From: Emiliania huxleyi CCMP1516
Taxonomy: Eukaryota > Haptophyta > Isochrysidales > Noelaerhabdaceae
Direction: 5' to 3'
NCBI RefSeq assembly: GCF_000372725.1
Contig: NW_005200844.1
Location: forward strand, 218,684 to 244,715
DNA length: 26,032 bases
The position numbers were made by a program, and so were the translations under genes. The notes below the pieces were generated by a model. It had not been told where the DNA came from. It was given only the letters and a program-made list of their open reading frames with translations, and did not search any database. Position 1 is the stretch's first letter, and each line of letters begins with the position of its first letter. Below, in pieces: positions 1-9,651 of this stretch.

Positions 1-86
1 CCCGTCGTGCCTTCCGACCAGCGCGCTCGAGAGAGGGCGCATACCCGGCCGCCTTCCCACTCCCTCGCTCTGCGCTCCTCCTCCAG

Positions 87-1401
87 GCCTGAGCGGCTGC
101 CACCTGGCTGGCGGTCAACGGCGAGGCTGCTCTGCACCCTCGCCCTCTTCGCCGCAGCGGGCGGCTGCCTGCTCGGCTGCCTCTTCCTGCCCGTCCTGCG
201 CGGCGAGTACGGCGGCCTCGCCGGCGACTTGCGCACTCCTCAATCCGTGTCTGCTCGGGACGCGCCCACGACATGTCCGAGACATTTCCCCACAGGCGAC
301 CTGCGCGCCTCGGCGGAGGCCTCCTTCTCGCTGGCGGGCCTCGGCGCCGCGGCGTACGACGCGGACCCCATCGCGAGCCCGCCCACGAGGAGCTCGAGAT
401 GAGCCGAGATGAGCTCGAGATGAGCTCGAGATGAGCTCGAGATGTGCCGAGATGAGCTCGAGATGAGCTCGAGATAAGCTCGAGATGAGCTCGAGATGAG
501 CTCGAGATGAGATCGAGATGAGCTCGAGAGGAGCTCGAGATGAGCTCGAGATGAGCCGAGATGAGCTCGAGATGAGCTCGAGATAAGCTCGAGATGAGCT
601 CGAGATGAGCTCGAGATGAGATCGAGATGAGCTCGAGAGGAGCTCGAGATGAGCTCGAGATGAGCTCGAGATGAGGTCGAGATGAGCTCGAGATGTGCCG
701 AGATGTGCCGAGATCACGAAGGCGGGCTCACGCGGCACGCGCCTCTGCGCAGGCGGCTGAGCCAGCTCGTCTTCTTCCTCACCACGCTCGGCTGCCCGCT
801 CGGCTGGCTCGCTCTCCTCGCCACACGCTCCCTCGCCGCTCTCTCCCGCGGCCGGCGGCGGCAGCTGGCGCGGTGGAGCGAGCTGCTGTACGCGTGGTCG
901 ACGCACGAGGTGCTCGCCGCTGGCCTCTCCCACTCAACGCTCGACCTCGGCTCAGCCTCGGCCAGAGTGTGTGCTCGGGCGCGTCTCGGACAGGTGCTCG
1001 CCGTCGTCCTCTTCAACTCGGCGCTCGAGCTCGGGCAGTACTTCCAGTACCTGCTCGACCCGCGCTGCGAGCCCATCAACGCGCTGCTGCGCGAGTACTT
1101 TGCGGACCAGCTCAGCGAGCCCAAGTGCCTCTCGATCCGCGCGACGACCGGGCCGGGCACGTTCGTCCTCGCCGCCGCCGCCGCCGTCTCCACGGCCGCG
1201 GGCCTGCAGATGCACTTTTCGATGCGGCGCACCGCCGCCGCGACGCTCCCCGTGGCCGCTCACCCGCTCGGCCCGGCGCCCGATCTAGCGTCCGACTACT
1301 CGCCGCCGGACCCGCAGAGCGCGGAAGGTGTGGTGGAGGCAGCCACGGGCCGCTCCCCTCCCTCCGAGGCGGCGCCGGCCCTGGCTTTGCCAGGCCAGTA
1401 G
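87..1401 (+). CDS. PqiA-domain-like integral membrane protein, 5' partial, about 4 exons
   Basis: Four hydrophobic segments are visible after removing three proposed introns (224-295, about 381-752, 910-993): near 128-198, 757-822, 994-1056 and 1150-1218. The motif GEYGGLAGDL follows helix 1. WSTHE followed by VLAVVLFNSALELG, then a Cys-containing loop (DPRCEPINALLREYF, then PKC), resembles eukaryotic proteins annotated as paraquat-inducible protein A, in which a W-S-x-x-(D/E)-V helix precedes a C...N-x-L...F/Y loop. Bacterial PqiA is an inner-membrane partner of an MCE lipid-transport protein; what the algal version does is not established. The first visible exon probably starts after the pyrimidine-rich acceptor at 85-86, so the true N-terminus lies outside the window. 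The tail after about 1250 is Pro/Ala/Ser-rich and low complexity. The stop is TAG at 1399-1401. The family call rests on recalled motifs, not an alignment. Confidence 0.6.
224..295 (+). other. Proposed GC-AG intron, 72 nt, with exon-start duplication
   Basis: The intron opens with gcgacttgcgcac and the following exon opens with gcgacctgcgcgc (11 of 13 identical by eye). The acceptor is cccacag. The length is a multiple of three with no stop, so the frame stays open whether or not it is removed. Removal joins GGLAG to DLRASAEASF, a smoother helix-1 to domain transition than the 24 inserted residues. Confidence 0.55.
381..752 (+). other. Proposed intron containing the 11-bp satellite
   Basis: All three plus-strand frames are closed here because the 11-bp unit brings TGA into each frame, so the array cannot be coding on this strand. 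The acceptor is ctctgcgcag at 752. The donor is not certain: a GC at 381 keeps the reading frame into the RLSQLVFF helix, while GC at 361 looks more like the downstream exon start but breaks frame. Confidence 0.5.
391..716. repeat. 11-bp satellite array
   Basis: About 29 tandem copies of gagctcgagat with variants (gagccgagat, gagataagct, gagatcgagat, gagaggagct, gagatgtgccgagat). A block of variants at roughly 470-545 recurs at roughly 580-655, showing a higher-order duplication. The unit contains the palindrome gagctc. The minus strand reads as an open LELISSSSRAH frame purely because of the repeat. Confidence 0.95.
910..993 (+). other. Proposed GT-AG intron, 84 nt, with a long exon-start duplication
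   Basis: The intron starts gtgctcgccg and the downstream exon at 994 starts with the same ten bases. Aligned without gaps, the similarity continues to about 36-41 nt with about seven or eight mismatches. The acceptor is tcggacag. Removal restores WSTHE-VLAVVLFNSALELG, the expected hydrophobic helix. Confidence 0.7.
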
Positions 1402-1488
1402 AGCTCGAAGTAGAGCCATAGGGGGGGCGTGAGAGGCACACGGCAGCCACGATCGTGCAGGGAGAGTGCCGCTTGTGCCCTTTCTCTG

Positions 1489-2251
1489 CTATACTGTTGT
1501 AGTGGGTAAACAATATAGCTCCGGACCCAATACAAAGCTGCACGCACGTAAAGCTTTACGGATATGAGAGGTGGAGAGGGTGGCAGCTGGGCTGACACCG
1601 CTATGAGACCTGGGCAGCGTCATGCACCACGCCTTCCAGCGGCTCGTGAGCTCCGAGAAGATGGCGCCGTTCGCGTGCGACACGTCGCGCAACTCCTTGA
1701 TGTCGGTTTTCAGGTTGAAGAGCTGGTGCGAGCCGGGCGGGTAGCCGCGAAGGTACTTCCAGTCGCCCATGCGGGCGGCGCCCTGCTTCTCGCCCTTCCA
1801 GAAGAGGATATCGTGCGGGCTACCGCCGCTGTACTCGCGCACGTAGGGCAGCAAGTCCACGCCGTCGCTGTCGGTCCCGGCCGGCATCCGACCGTGTGCG
1901 GCGGCGATGAAGGTCGGCAGAAGGTCGAAGGACATGACCTGCTGGCGGTAGATGCTCCCGGCGGCGATCTCGCCCGGCCAGCGGAGGATGAAGGGGATGC
2001 GGCTGCCACCCTCCCAGAACTGGTTCTTTGAGCCGCTGAATGGGCCAGGGTCGCCCATCATGATGTGGCTGGGCCAGTGCGCCTCCCAGCCGTGCTGATC
2101 GTCGGGGCCGTTGTCGGAGAGGAAGGCGATCAGCGTCTTGCCGCCGTCGAGGCCATACTGATCAAGCGTGCTCAGCACGCGTCCGATGCCCTCGTCGATG
2201 GCGGCCATAGATGCGCTTGGGCTCCGGCTGGACGTACGAGTACCGCACGTT
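1489..2251 (-). pseudogene. Formylglycine-type sulfatase, C-terminal remnant
   Basis: The minus-strand frame encodes the C-terminal half of a type I sulfatase: AAIDEGIGRVLSTLDQYGL, then FLSDNGP (Asp/Asn metal ligands), GSKNQFWEGGSRIPFILRWPG (the conserved Lys plus the E-G-G-x-R-x-P block), DLLPTFIAAA, and MGDWKYLRGYP. Such enzymes hydrolyse sulfate esters. The N-terminal half, including the C-x-P-x-R formylglycine site, is not found anywhere upstream on this strand. A neighbouring frame reads YSYVQPEPKRIY just before AAIDEG, which suggests a one-base frameshift near 2208. Just beyond, at 2261, the 180-bp satellite begins. Truncation plus frameshift suggests a remnant. An intron whose interior is the satellite is possible, but no further sulfatase exon appears before the next gene at 3846. 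The stop is at 1489-1491. The remnant converges on the PqiA-like gene with 87 bp between the stop codons. Confidence 0.7.
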
Positions 2252-2260
2252 CGCCGCCGC

Positions 2261-3172
2261 CGCCCTCCCGGTGGCAAATAATAGCCCAAGTCGAAGAGTG
2301 CGCCCCGCCCTCGGTATCTGGGCGGCAGGCGGGACTAGAGAGGCACGCTGGTGCACGGATGGGGGCGCGAGCCGCCATCTTGGACTGTGAGGCGAGTATT
2401 TGCAACCGGGAGCTCGCCGCCGCCCCTACACCGCCGCCGCCGCCCTCCCGGTGGCAAATAATAGCCCAAGTCGAAGAGTGCGCCCCGCCCTCGGAATCTG
2501 GGCGGCAGGCGGGACTAGAGAGGCACGCTGGTGCACGGATGGGGGCGCGAGCCGCCATATCTTGGACTGTGAGGCGAGTATTTGCAACCGGGAGCTCGCC
2601 GCCGCCCCTACACCGCCGCCGCCGCCCTCCCGGTGGCAAATAATAGCCCAAGTCGAAGAGTGCGCCCCGCCCTCGGAATCTGGGCGGCAGGCGGGACTAG
2701 AGAGGCACGCTGGTGCACGGATGGGGGCGCGAGCCGCCATCTTGGACTGTGAGGCGAGTATTTGCAACCGGGAGCTCGCCGCCGCCCCTACACCGCCGCC
2801 GCCGCCCTCCCGGTGGCAAATAATAGCCCAAGTCGAAGAGTGCGCCCCGCCCTCGGTATCTGGGCGGCAGGCGGGGCTAGAGTGGCACGCTGGTGCGCGG
2901 ATGGGGGCGCGAGCCGCCATCTTGGACTGTGAGGCGAGTATTTGCAACCGGGAGCTCGCCGCCGCCCCTACACCGCCGCCGCCGCCCTCCCGGTGGCAAA
3001 TAATAGCCCAAGTCGAAGAGTGCGCCCCGCCCTCGGTATCTGGGCGGCAGGCGGGGCTAGAGTGGCACGCTGGTGCGCGGATGGGGGCGCGAGCCGCCAT
3101 CTTGGACTGTGAGGCGAGTATTTGCAACCGGGAGCTCGCCGCCGCCCCTACACCGCCGCGGCCGCCCTCCCG
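2261..3172. repeat. 180-bp satellite, five copies plus a partial copy
   Basis: Tandem copies begin at 2261, 2441, 2623, 2803 and 2983, with a broken sixth from 3163. The period is 180 bp, and 182 in the second copy because of an extra 'at' near 2558. Copies differ at few positions (for example tatctgg or aatctgg, ggactag or ggggctag), and copies 4 and 5 are the most alike. Each holds ccctcccggtggcaaataat and gagccgccatcttgg. Long frames are open on both strands because the period is divisible by three. Confidence 0.97.
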
Positions 3173-3845
3173 ATATGCGTCGAGAGTCGACTCTCGACTG
3201 CTGAGAGAGTTCATCCCACCATCAGCACCGTATTCGCCCACAGCATGCCATGAGATTCATATAGGTCTAGTGTACACATCAGCTCAGCGAGACCAATATC
3301 TCCAGCCTCCTTCATCTTGGCTGCTGCTTGGGAGCCAACACCTGTGCGAAGTGAGTGTCAGAGTGTCGGAACTCGGTGGGAGCATCCGTCATCACGTTCA
3401 CACGACTCTTCACACTCGCTCGAAAAAGTGAAATTTCGTTTCACATGAAATGTGAAGTGAAAGTGAAAGTGAAACCGATTCGCTGTTTCCATGTGAAATC
3501 ACGAACCCTGTTCCCGGCCGCTTTGTATATCTCGAGACCTCGAGAGAAGGCCGCCGCAGGGCCCAAGTCGTGCGTCCTACGCTCGCCGAGCAACGGCCGC
3601 GGAAAGAACGGGAAAGTGAGGCTGATGACTGCACTCCAAGTGCTCCAAGTGCTCCAAAACTACAACGAACAACTGACTGAGGACGTGTGAGAGACGCAGA
3701 CTACTGCCAGTTTCATTCAGTCAGTATGTGTGTGCGACTTGAGCGAGCTCGGCACATTACATCCGCAACTCAACATAGTTTACTATTCACAACATGGACG
3801 AGCAGTGTGTTTGTTACGAGCGATGGCAGATGACTAAATAAACAG
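3173..3845. other. Non-coding interval between satellite and esterase-cellulase gene
   Basis: No convincing gene was seen. Composition is more AT-rich than the surroundings. A short interrupted palindrome, ttcacatgaaatgtgaa, at about 3440-3456 is followed by a gtgaaa run. aaataaac near 3836 may be a poly(A)-like string on the plus strand but serves no recognised gene. Confidence 0.5.
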
Positions 3846-6800
3846 TCAGTTGCACCGCGTCATCCAGCTCTCGCACTCGTTGAAGCAGTCGTAGCCGCTC
3901 GAGCCCGTGGTGCCCGTCTCGCACGCCGGGTCGAAGCCGCCGCCCGAGGGCGCGTTCGGGTAGCAGTGGGTTTCCTTCGTGCACCAGCTCTCGCCCTTGA
4001 GGTCGCAGCCGCAGGCGGGGAGCGCGCAGACGGGGCACGCGCCGCTCCAGACTGGGGCTTGGCTGTCGCTCGAGCAAGGCCCGCAAGTCGTTGGGATCTC
4101 GTTCGCAACGTAGTCCTTGGCGTCCTCGAGGCTAAGCCCCTGCGACTGCAGCCATTCGATCCGAGCGCCGCAAGTGTACTCCCCCCCCTCAGGGCCGAGC
4201 GCTGGCGTATCCCACACGTCGCTGCAGTCTATCAGCCCCGAGGGTGGAGGGCTGGAGGGTAGCGGCGAGGGTGGGGGCGGCGAGGGTGACGGCGACAGTA
4301 CTGGCGGTGGCGGCAGCGGTGGCGGTGGTGGCGGTGGTAGTGGTGGTGGCGGTGGCAGCGGTGGCGGGCTGGGGGGTAGTGGCGAGGGTGGGGGTTGAGA
4401 TGGAGCCGGCGGAGGCGGAAGCGGTGGCGGCAGAGCTGGAGGCGGCGGCGGCTCCAGAGCCGATGGCGGTCCGCCTTGGTCGCATCTGGTCATCCAGCTC
4501 TCGCACTCGTTGAAGCAGTCGTAGCCGCTCGAGCCCGTGGTGCCCGTCTCGCACGCCGGATCGAAGCCGCCGCCCGAGGGCGCGTTCGGGTAGCAGTGGG
4601 TTTCCTTGGTGCACCAGCTCTCGCCCTTGAGGTCGCAGCCGCAGGCGGGGAGCGCGCAGACGGGGCACGCGAACTCTCCGCCGGATCCGGCGGCCGGCGG
4701 CGACGGCGACGGCGGCGGCGGCGACGCTGCCGCCGACGTCTCAAAGGTGGCCGCCACGAGAGGGTGGTCCGACGGGTAGCCATTCACCGAGCGCCACGAG
4801 GCGGCATCGGCGCCGTTGGTGAAGATCATGTCGATCCCGCCGTTCGCTACCAGCTTGAGAGGGCCGCCCGCCGCGCCGTCTAGCACGTTGATTGCGGCGG
4901 AGCCTTCACCGCAGTTGAAGTCGCCCGTGTAGACGAGGAAGTCGTCCGGCGCGATGTTGTCGGTCACGGCGCGCATCCAGTTGTCGCCCAGAGCGGTCGA
5001 GCAGTCCCCGAGCGGGCCGTGCGTGTTTGCAAAGAAGACGGTCGCCCCCGTCGTGCGGTCGAGGAGTCGCACCCACACAGTGACGCGCTGGCCGTACTGG
5101 TCGGACCCTACCTGCATCCAGCCGGCGCCCAGCCGATCGAACCTCTGGCCGTCCCACGCCACGGGCGCGGGGTTGTCGCCGGGGCCGGGGATGCCCGTCG
5201 GCGCGAACGAGTCGAAGCGGCCACTCATGCGCGGCACGTTGCTGATGACGCTGCTCACGTCCTCGCACTCTTGGAAGCCGATCAGGTCGAAGGCCTGTCC
5301 TTCGATCGTCGCGTACAGAGCACCCCACCGGTTGTTCTGGCCGACGTTCCACCAGTAGAGGTTGTACGTGACAATCTCGAGCGCGACGACCGCACCCCCG
5401 GTCCCTGCCGGCGACGGCGGCGGCAAGGTGGGAACGCCCTCCGGCGCGCACGGCCCGCACAGCGGCGGGAACTCCTCGCCGACCTGCTGGCACGCGTCGG
5501 CCTCGCTCTTGCCCATGTTGTCCATCACCCACTGGATGCGCCCGCCGCAAGAGGCCGAGGAGTCAGGCCCGACGGCTGTCGTGGCGAGCACCCCCTCCGT
5601 GCAGCTGCTCACGCCACACATCTGGGAGGAGGGCGGCGGCGGCGACGGCGGCGGCGTTGGCAGCGGTGGTGGCGGTGGCGGCGGAAGCGGTGGCGGCGGA
5701 GCTGGAGGCGGCGGCGGCTCCAGGGCCGGTGCTGGTCCGCCTTGATCGCATCTGGTCATCCAGCTCTCGCACTCGTTGACGCAGTCGTAGCCGCTCGAGC
5801 CCGTGGTGCCCGTCTCGCACGCCGGATCGAAGCCGCCGCCCGAGGGCGCGTTCGGGTAGCAGTGGGTTTCCTTGGTGCACCAGCTCTCGCCCTTGAGGTC
5901 GCAGCCGCAGTCGGGGAGCGCGCAGACGGGGCACGCGAACCCTCCGCCGGATCCGGCGGGCGGCGGCGACGGCGACGGCGGCGGCGGCGGAGGGGCGAGC
6001 GTAGGAGATGGCCCCGCGACCGGAGTCTCCACATCCGTTGGACCGCTTGGCCCAAAGAGGGACTGCACGTGACTTGTGAAGGCGGGTGGGCACTCGATAG
6101 GCATGTACTTGATGCTGTACGTCTTGCCCGTGGTCCAGCCCCACTCGCTAAAGAGGCGGCACCCGCGCTGGTACGGCTCTGGCAGGAGCGAGCACCTTGC
6201 GTCTCCCGCCTCGCGCGTGTTGTCGTAATCGAGGTACCACTCTCCGAGAGCGAAGGATGCGTGGTTGGGGTCCCTGCTGACCGGCTGGTACTCCCACCCT
6301 CCCGCCCCGTCCTCCCTCGTCGGCATCCCGCAGGTATTCGAGAGGCTCCACTGAAAGGTGTCGAAGCCTGGAGCCGCAATGTCAAAGTGCGCGTCGGTCG
6401 TGCCGCACGCCGCGGGAGGGCAGCGGTTCTTTTTCATCGCGATGACGCGCCATGTCGGCTGGATCGAGTCGGGGTTCTCCAGCAGGACGCACTGCCCGCA
6501 ACCGCCTTGTCCACTGGCGCCGCAGCAGCCGTCGTCCGGCCCGAGCAGCTCCGACAGCCGATCCGACGCCGCGCCAGTGACCCACAGCTTCTCGCCGTAC
6601 GCTGAAGGTCCTCCGTGGTCGTTTGGGTCCTGCGGCGCATAGCCCGCCGGGGACCAGTACTTTGTCGCGTCCCACGGGCTGAGCGTGCTCGCGTCGCAAC
6701 CCTGGCCGGAGCAGTCCCAGTAGTGCGTTGCGATTAGTTTATCAGGCCTCCAGGTGACAGGCAGCACCGGGGTTGGCGCCGGCACTGGCGGAGGCGCCGG

Positions 6801-7913
6801 CGCCGGTGGAGGCGGTGCCGCTCCCGCTCCTGCCGGGGTGCATACGCTGCCGCTGCCGCCGCACTTGGACGGGAAAGCCTGCCGCACCGTCTCGGTCACG
6901 GAGGCAAGCAGCCGCTCTGCGAACTTGGTGTGCCCAGCCACGTTTGGGTGTGTCCAGTCGCTGTAGTCGTCTCGGCAGTCCAGCCACGGGGCAGACAAGC
7001 TCCCTGTCTGAACGACGCTCACCCTGGCATCGCCAGCCTCCGCCACGGCCTGCTCGATTGCGCCCTTGAGCCAGCCTGCGCTACTCTGGCAGCTGCAGAT
7101 CAGCGGCACGACCGCAAAGATGAGCGCGTCGGGCTGCGACGAGCGTACGACTTGGAGCAGCTCCGTGTACCGCGCCGTGAAGCGCTCGGTGGTGGGCGGC
7201 CCATACACGTGGTCGTTGGTTCCGCCATTTATGATGACGACGTCTGCTTGCCACTGGGCGTGATCCCACGCGGTCGGGCAGGAGCCCGCACCGCCGGTCC
7301 ACCAGTGGACACGGCAGTCGTACTGCCCGCTGATGATGCCAGAGCCGGCAGGGTCCTCCTCGACCAGCGAGACGGGGATGCCCGAGCGGGCCACGACGCG
7401 CCAGTCCCAGGTGCCCCACGCGTCAGCCATGCGCCGCTCGTAGGAGGAGAAGACGTCCTCGAGCTCGAGGCTGAAGGTCTGCCCATATTCCGCGAGGGCC
7501 TGGTAGCCGGCTGTGATGCTGTCGCCAAGCACCTCCAAGCGCAGAGGGTTGCTCGGCAGCGTGAGCGGAACCAGCTCGCCTCCGAAAACGCCGATGGACT
7601 GCACTCTGCTCTCGCCGTACGAGCCCTCAGAGCTGCGGCCGCACCAGAGGGAGTGTGTGCCCGCGCTCGCGCTGACGCTGAGCGAGCGCATCTCGAATGA
7701 GGTTAAGCGCGTCTCGGCCATCGCCGTCCCGCCACAGGTGTAGACGAGGCTGCCCGAGTCATCGTCGAGGCTGACCTCAGCGGCGCAAGCGGATGGGCAC
7801 GAGAAGCGCACGTGGAACGCGGCGGGACCCCACGCAGCGGCCGGCACGTTGGATGGGCCGGCGTACCACCGGCCGACGAACTGGACATTGGGGAGCGAGG
7901 CGAAGGTTGGCAT
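3846..7913 (-). CDS. Modular secreted-type protein: CE2-like SGNH esterase, GH45 cellulase, DNase I-like EEP and Cys-rich modules
   Basis: One uninterrupted 1355-residue frame. Residues about 10-120 form a beta-rich N-terminal domain as in CE2 esterases. Residues 121-345 are SGNH: GDSITAGY (Ser132), GGTND (Asn233), DWTHPN (Asp319/His322). Residues 386-622 resemble GH45: THYWDC (Asp400) and HFDIAAPG (Asp511) match the two catalytic Asp positions, with many Cys. Residues 841-1058 are EEP: TYNLYWWN (Asn851), FQECED (Glu882), NTHG (His965), TGDFN (Asp998/Asn1000), SDHP (Asp1049/His1050), so all core motifs are kept. Three near-identical Cys modules lie at 661-722, 1083-1144 and 1293-1354; two others at 766-822 and 1230-1280 share a CG-x-RI-x-W...CGPC pattern. 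Linkers are Pro/Ser-rich. Likely roles are deacetylation and cleavage of beta-glucan, plus phosphodiester or nucleic-acid cleavage outside the cell. No signal peptide is seen at the first Met; ctgcag just before the ATG could be an acceptor, so a short upstream exon is likely missing. Confidence 0.85.
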   Translation of the reverse strand: MPTFASLPNVQFVGRWYAGPSNVPAAAWGPAAFHVRFSCPSACAAEVSLDDDSGSLVYTCGGTAMAETRLTSFEMRSLSVSASAGTHSLWCGRSSEGSYGESRVQSIGVFGGELVPLTLPSNPLRLEVLGDSITAGYQALAEYGQTFSLELEDVFSSYERRMADAWGTWDWRVVARSGIPVSLVEEDPAGSGIISGQYDCRVHWWTGGAGSCPTAWDHAQWQADVVIINGGTNDHVYGPPTTERFTARYTELLQVVRSSQPDALIFAVVPLICSCQSSAGWLKGAIEQAVAEAGDARVSVVQTGSLSAPWLDCRDDYSDWTHPNVAGHTKFAERLLASVTETVRQAFPSKCGGSGSVCTPAGAGAAPPPPAPAPPPVPAPTPVLPVTWRPDKLIATHYWDCSGQGCDASTLSPWDATKYWSPAGYAPQDPNDHGGPSAYGEKLWVTGAASDRLSELLGPDDGCCGASGQGGCGQCVLLENPDSIQPTWRVIAMKKNRCPPAACGTTDAHFDIAAPGFDTFQWSLSNTCGMPTREDGAGGWEYQPVSRDPNHASFALGEWYLDYDNTREAGDARCSLLPEPYQRGCRLFSEWGWTTGKTYSIKYMPIECPPAFTSHVQSLFGPSGPTDVETPVAGPSPTLAPPPPPPSPSPPPAGSGGGFACPVCALPDCGCDLKGESWCTKETHCYPNAPSGGGFDPACETGTTGSSGYDCVNECESWMTRCDQGGPAPALEPPPPPAPPPPLPPPPPPPLPTPPPSPPPPSSQMCGVSSCTEGVLATTAVGPDSSASCGGRIQWVMDNMGKSEADACQQVGEEFPPLCGPCAPEGVPTLPPPSPAGTGGAVVALEIVTYNLYWWNVGQNNRWGALYATIEGQAFDLIGFQECEDVSSVISNVPRMSGRFDSFAPTGIPGPGDNPAPVAWDGQRFDRLGAGWMQVGSDQYGQRVTVWVRLLDRTTGATVFFANTHGPLGDCSTALGDNWMRAVTDNIAPDDFLVYTGDFNCGEGSAAINVLDGAAGGPLKLVANGGIDMIFTNGADAASWRSVNGYPSDHPLVAATFETSAAASPPPPSPSPPAAGSGGEFACPVCALPACGCDLKGESWCTKETHCYPNAPSGGGFDPACETGTTGSSGYDCFNECESWMTRCDQGGPPSALEPPPPPALPPPLPPPPAPSQPPPSPLPPSPPPLPPPPPLPPPPPPPLPPPPVLSPSPSPPPPSPLPSSPPPSGLIDCSDVWDTPALGPEGGEYTCGARIEWLQSQGLSLEDAKDYVANEIPTTCGPCSSDSQAPVWSGACPVCALPACGCDLKGESWCTKETHCYPNAPSGGGFDPACETGTTGSSGYDCFNECESWMTRCN
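3852..4037 (-). repeat. Cys-rich cassette copy 3
   Basis: Encodes residues 1293-1354 and forms the extreme C-terminus, ending MTRCN before the stop. It is nearly identical to copy 2. Confidence 0.9.
4482..4667 (-). repeat. Cys-rich cassette copy 2
   Basis: Encodes residues 1083-1144, just after the EEP domain. It differs from copy 1 at few codons (PAC for PDC, CFN for CVN). Confidence 0.9.
5748..5933 (-). repeat. Cys-rich cassette copy 1 (CPVCALP...MTRC)
   Basis: Encodes residues 661-722 of the modular protein, ten or more Cys in about 62 residues. At DNA level it is nearly identical to the copies at 4482-4667 and 3852-4037, with only scattered single-base changes, so the three are recently duplicated or homogenised by gene conversion. 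Confidence 0.9.
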
Positions 7914-8967
<1,054 letters not shown>

Positions 8968-9217
8968 AGCGCGTCCGCCGGCACGCTCGCGTGTGTGCGT
9001 GCTAGAGCGCTCAAACACGCGCTCATCGCTAGGGCGCGCGGGGCGCGTCATCGCTCACACCTCCACACAAGCGCGTGTGCAAGCGGATACCGCATCTACT
9101 ATACACGTTTCCTTGTCCAGAGAGAGAGCGCTGCACTAATATACCCGTCTCTGTCTGCCGGGAAGGCCGCCGTCACCGGCTGGGCGTGGGTCTCGTCGGG
9201 CGGCCCTCTCTTCCCCG

Positions 9218-9651
9218 GGCTACATCTCGGTGGAGCAGGGCATCACCTTCGAGTCCCTCGGCCGCGACGGATACGCCGCGTGGGACGCGACGCCGGAGAA
9301 CGGCAAGGCGCAGATCCTCGGCATCGTGGGGCTGCTCGAGATCCTCGGCGAGTCGGCAATCAAGCCGCACTACATGGTGCACCGCCCCGCTCGAGAAGCC
9401 CACAAACACACATCCGCGCGCACTCGCACGCCCCCCGCTCAAGGGTGCTTCCCTGCCTCCGACAGGCCGGGGGCACGCCGGGCAAGATCCCGTTGCTGTG
9501 GGACCCGCTCGGCTTCACCGCCAAGCTCTCTTCCGAGGTGCTCGCCGAGAAGCGAGTCTCGGAGCTGAAGAACGGCCGCCTCGCCATGATCGGCGTCATA
9601 TCGCTCGTCTCCGCGCACTTCATCCCCAACTCGGTCCCACTCTTGCCCTGA
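9218..9651 (+). CDS. Light-harvesting chlorophyll a/c-binding protein, C-terminal two helices (5' partial or fragment)
   Basis: Exon 1 (to 9376) encodes GYISVEQGITFESLG, then the second membrane helix AQILGIVGLLEILGE and a loop ending KPHYM. Exon 2 (9466-9651) encodes AGGTPGKIPLLWDPLGF, then the third helix ELKNGRLAMIGVISLVSAHF with the LHC chlorophyll-ligand motif (E...N-x-x-R), ending SVPLLP. These proteins capture light in plastid thylakoids of red-lineage algae. The first helix and transit peptide were not found upstream; the region before 9218 is TG tract and low-complexity sequence with no good acceptor seen. Either a distant 5' exon exists beyond the repeat or this is a fragment. The PGY-I-S junction is where helix 1 normally ends in this family, so the missing part corresponds to a whole structural unit. 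Confidence 0.8.
9377..9465 (+). other. GT-AG intron in the light-harvesting gene, 89 nt
   Basis: Donor at 9377 (catg|gtgcac), acceptor ccgacag ending 9465. It joins HYM to AGGTPGK in frame, as expected for the family. No clear exon-start duplication. Confidence 0.75.

Noticed and set aside
115..933. 272-residue minus-strand frame of LELISSSSRAH repeats
   Set aside because: It is produced by the 11-bp array having no stop on that strand and overlaps the PqiA-like exons.
910..993. Reading the in-frame intron-like segments simply as coding insertions
   Set aside because: They interrupt conserved helices and begin with a copy of the next exon; but since several lack stops and are multiples of three, retention in some transcripts cannot be excluded without cDNA.
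2372..3105. gccgccatcttgg in each satellite unit as a YY1-type regulatory site
   Set aside because: YY1 is an animal factor; a match repeated by a satellite in an alga is not evidence of regulation.
2261..3172. CRISPR-like array
   Set aside because: The 180-bp units are contiguous without unique spacers, and the genome is eukaryotic.
2400..3431. 343-residue plus-strand and 271-residue minus-strand frames
   Set aside because: Both are translations of the 180-bp satellite, whose period is divisible by three; no protein-like composition.
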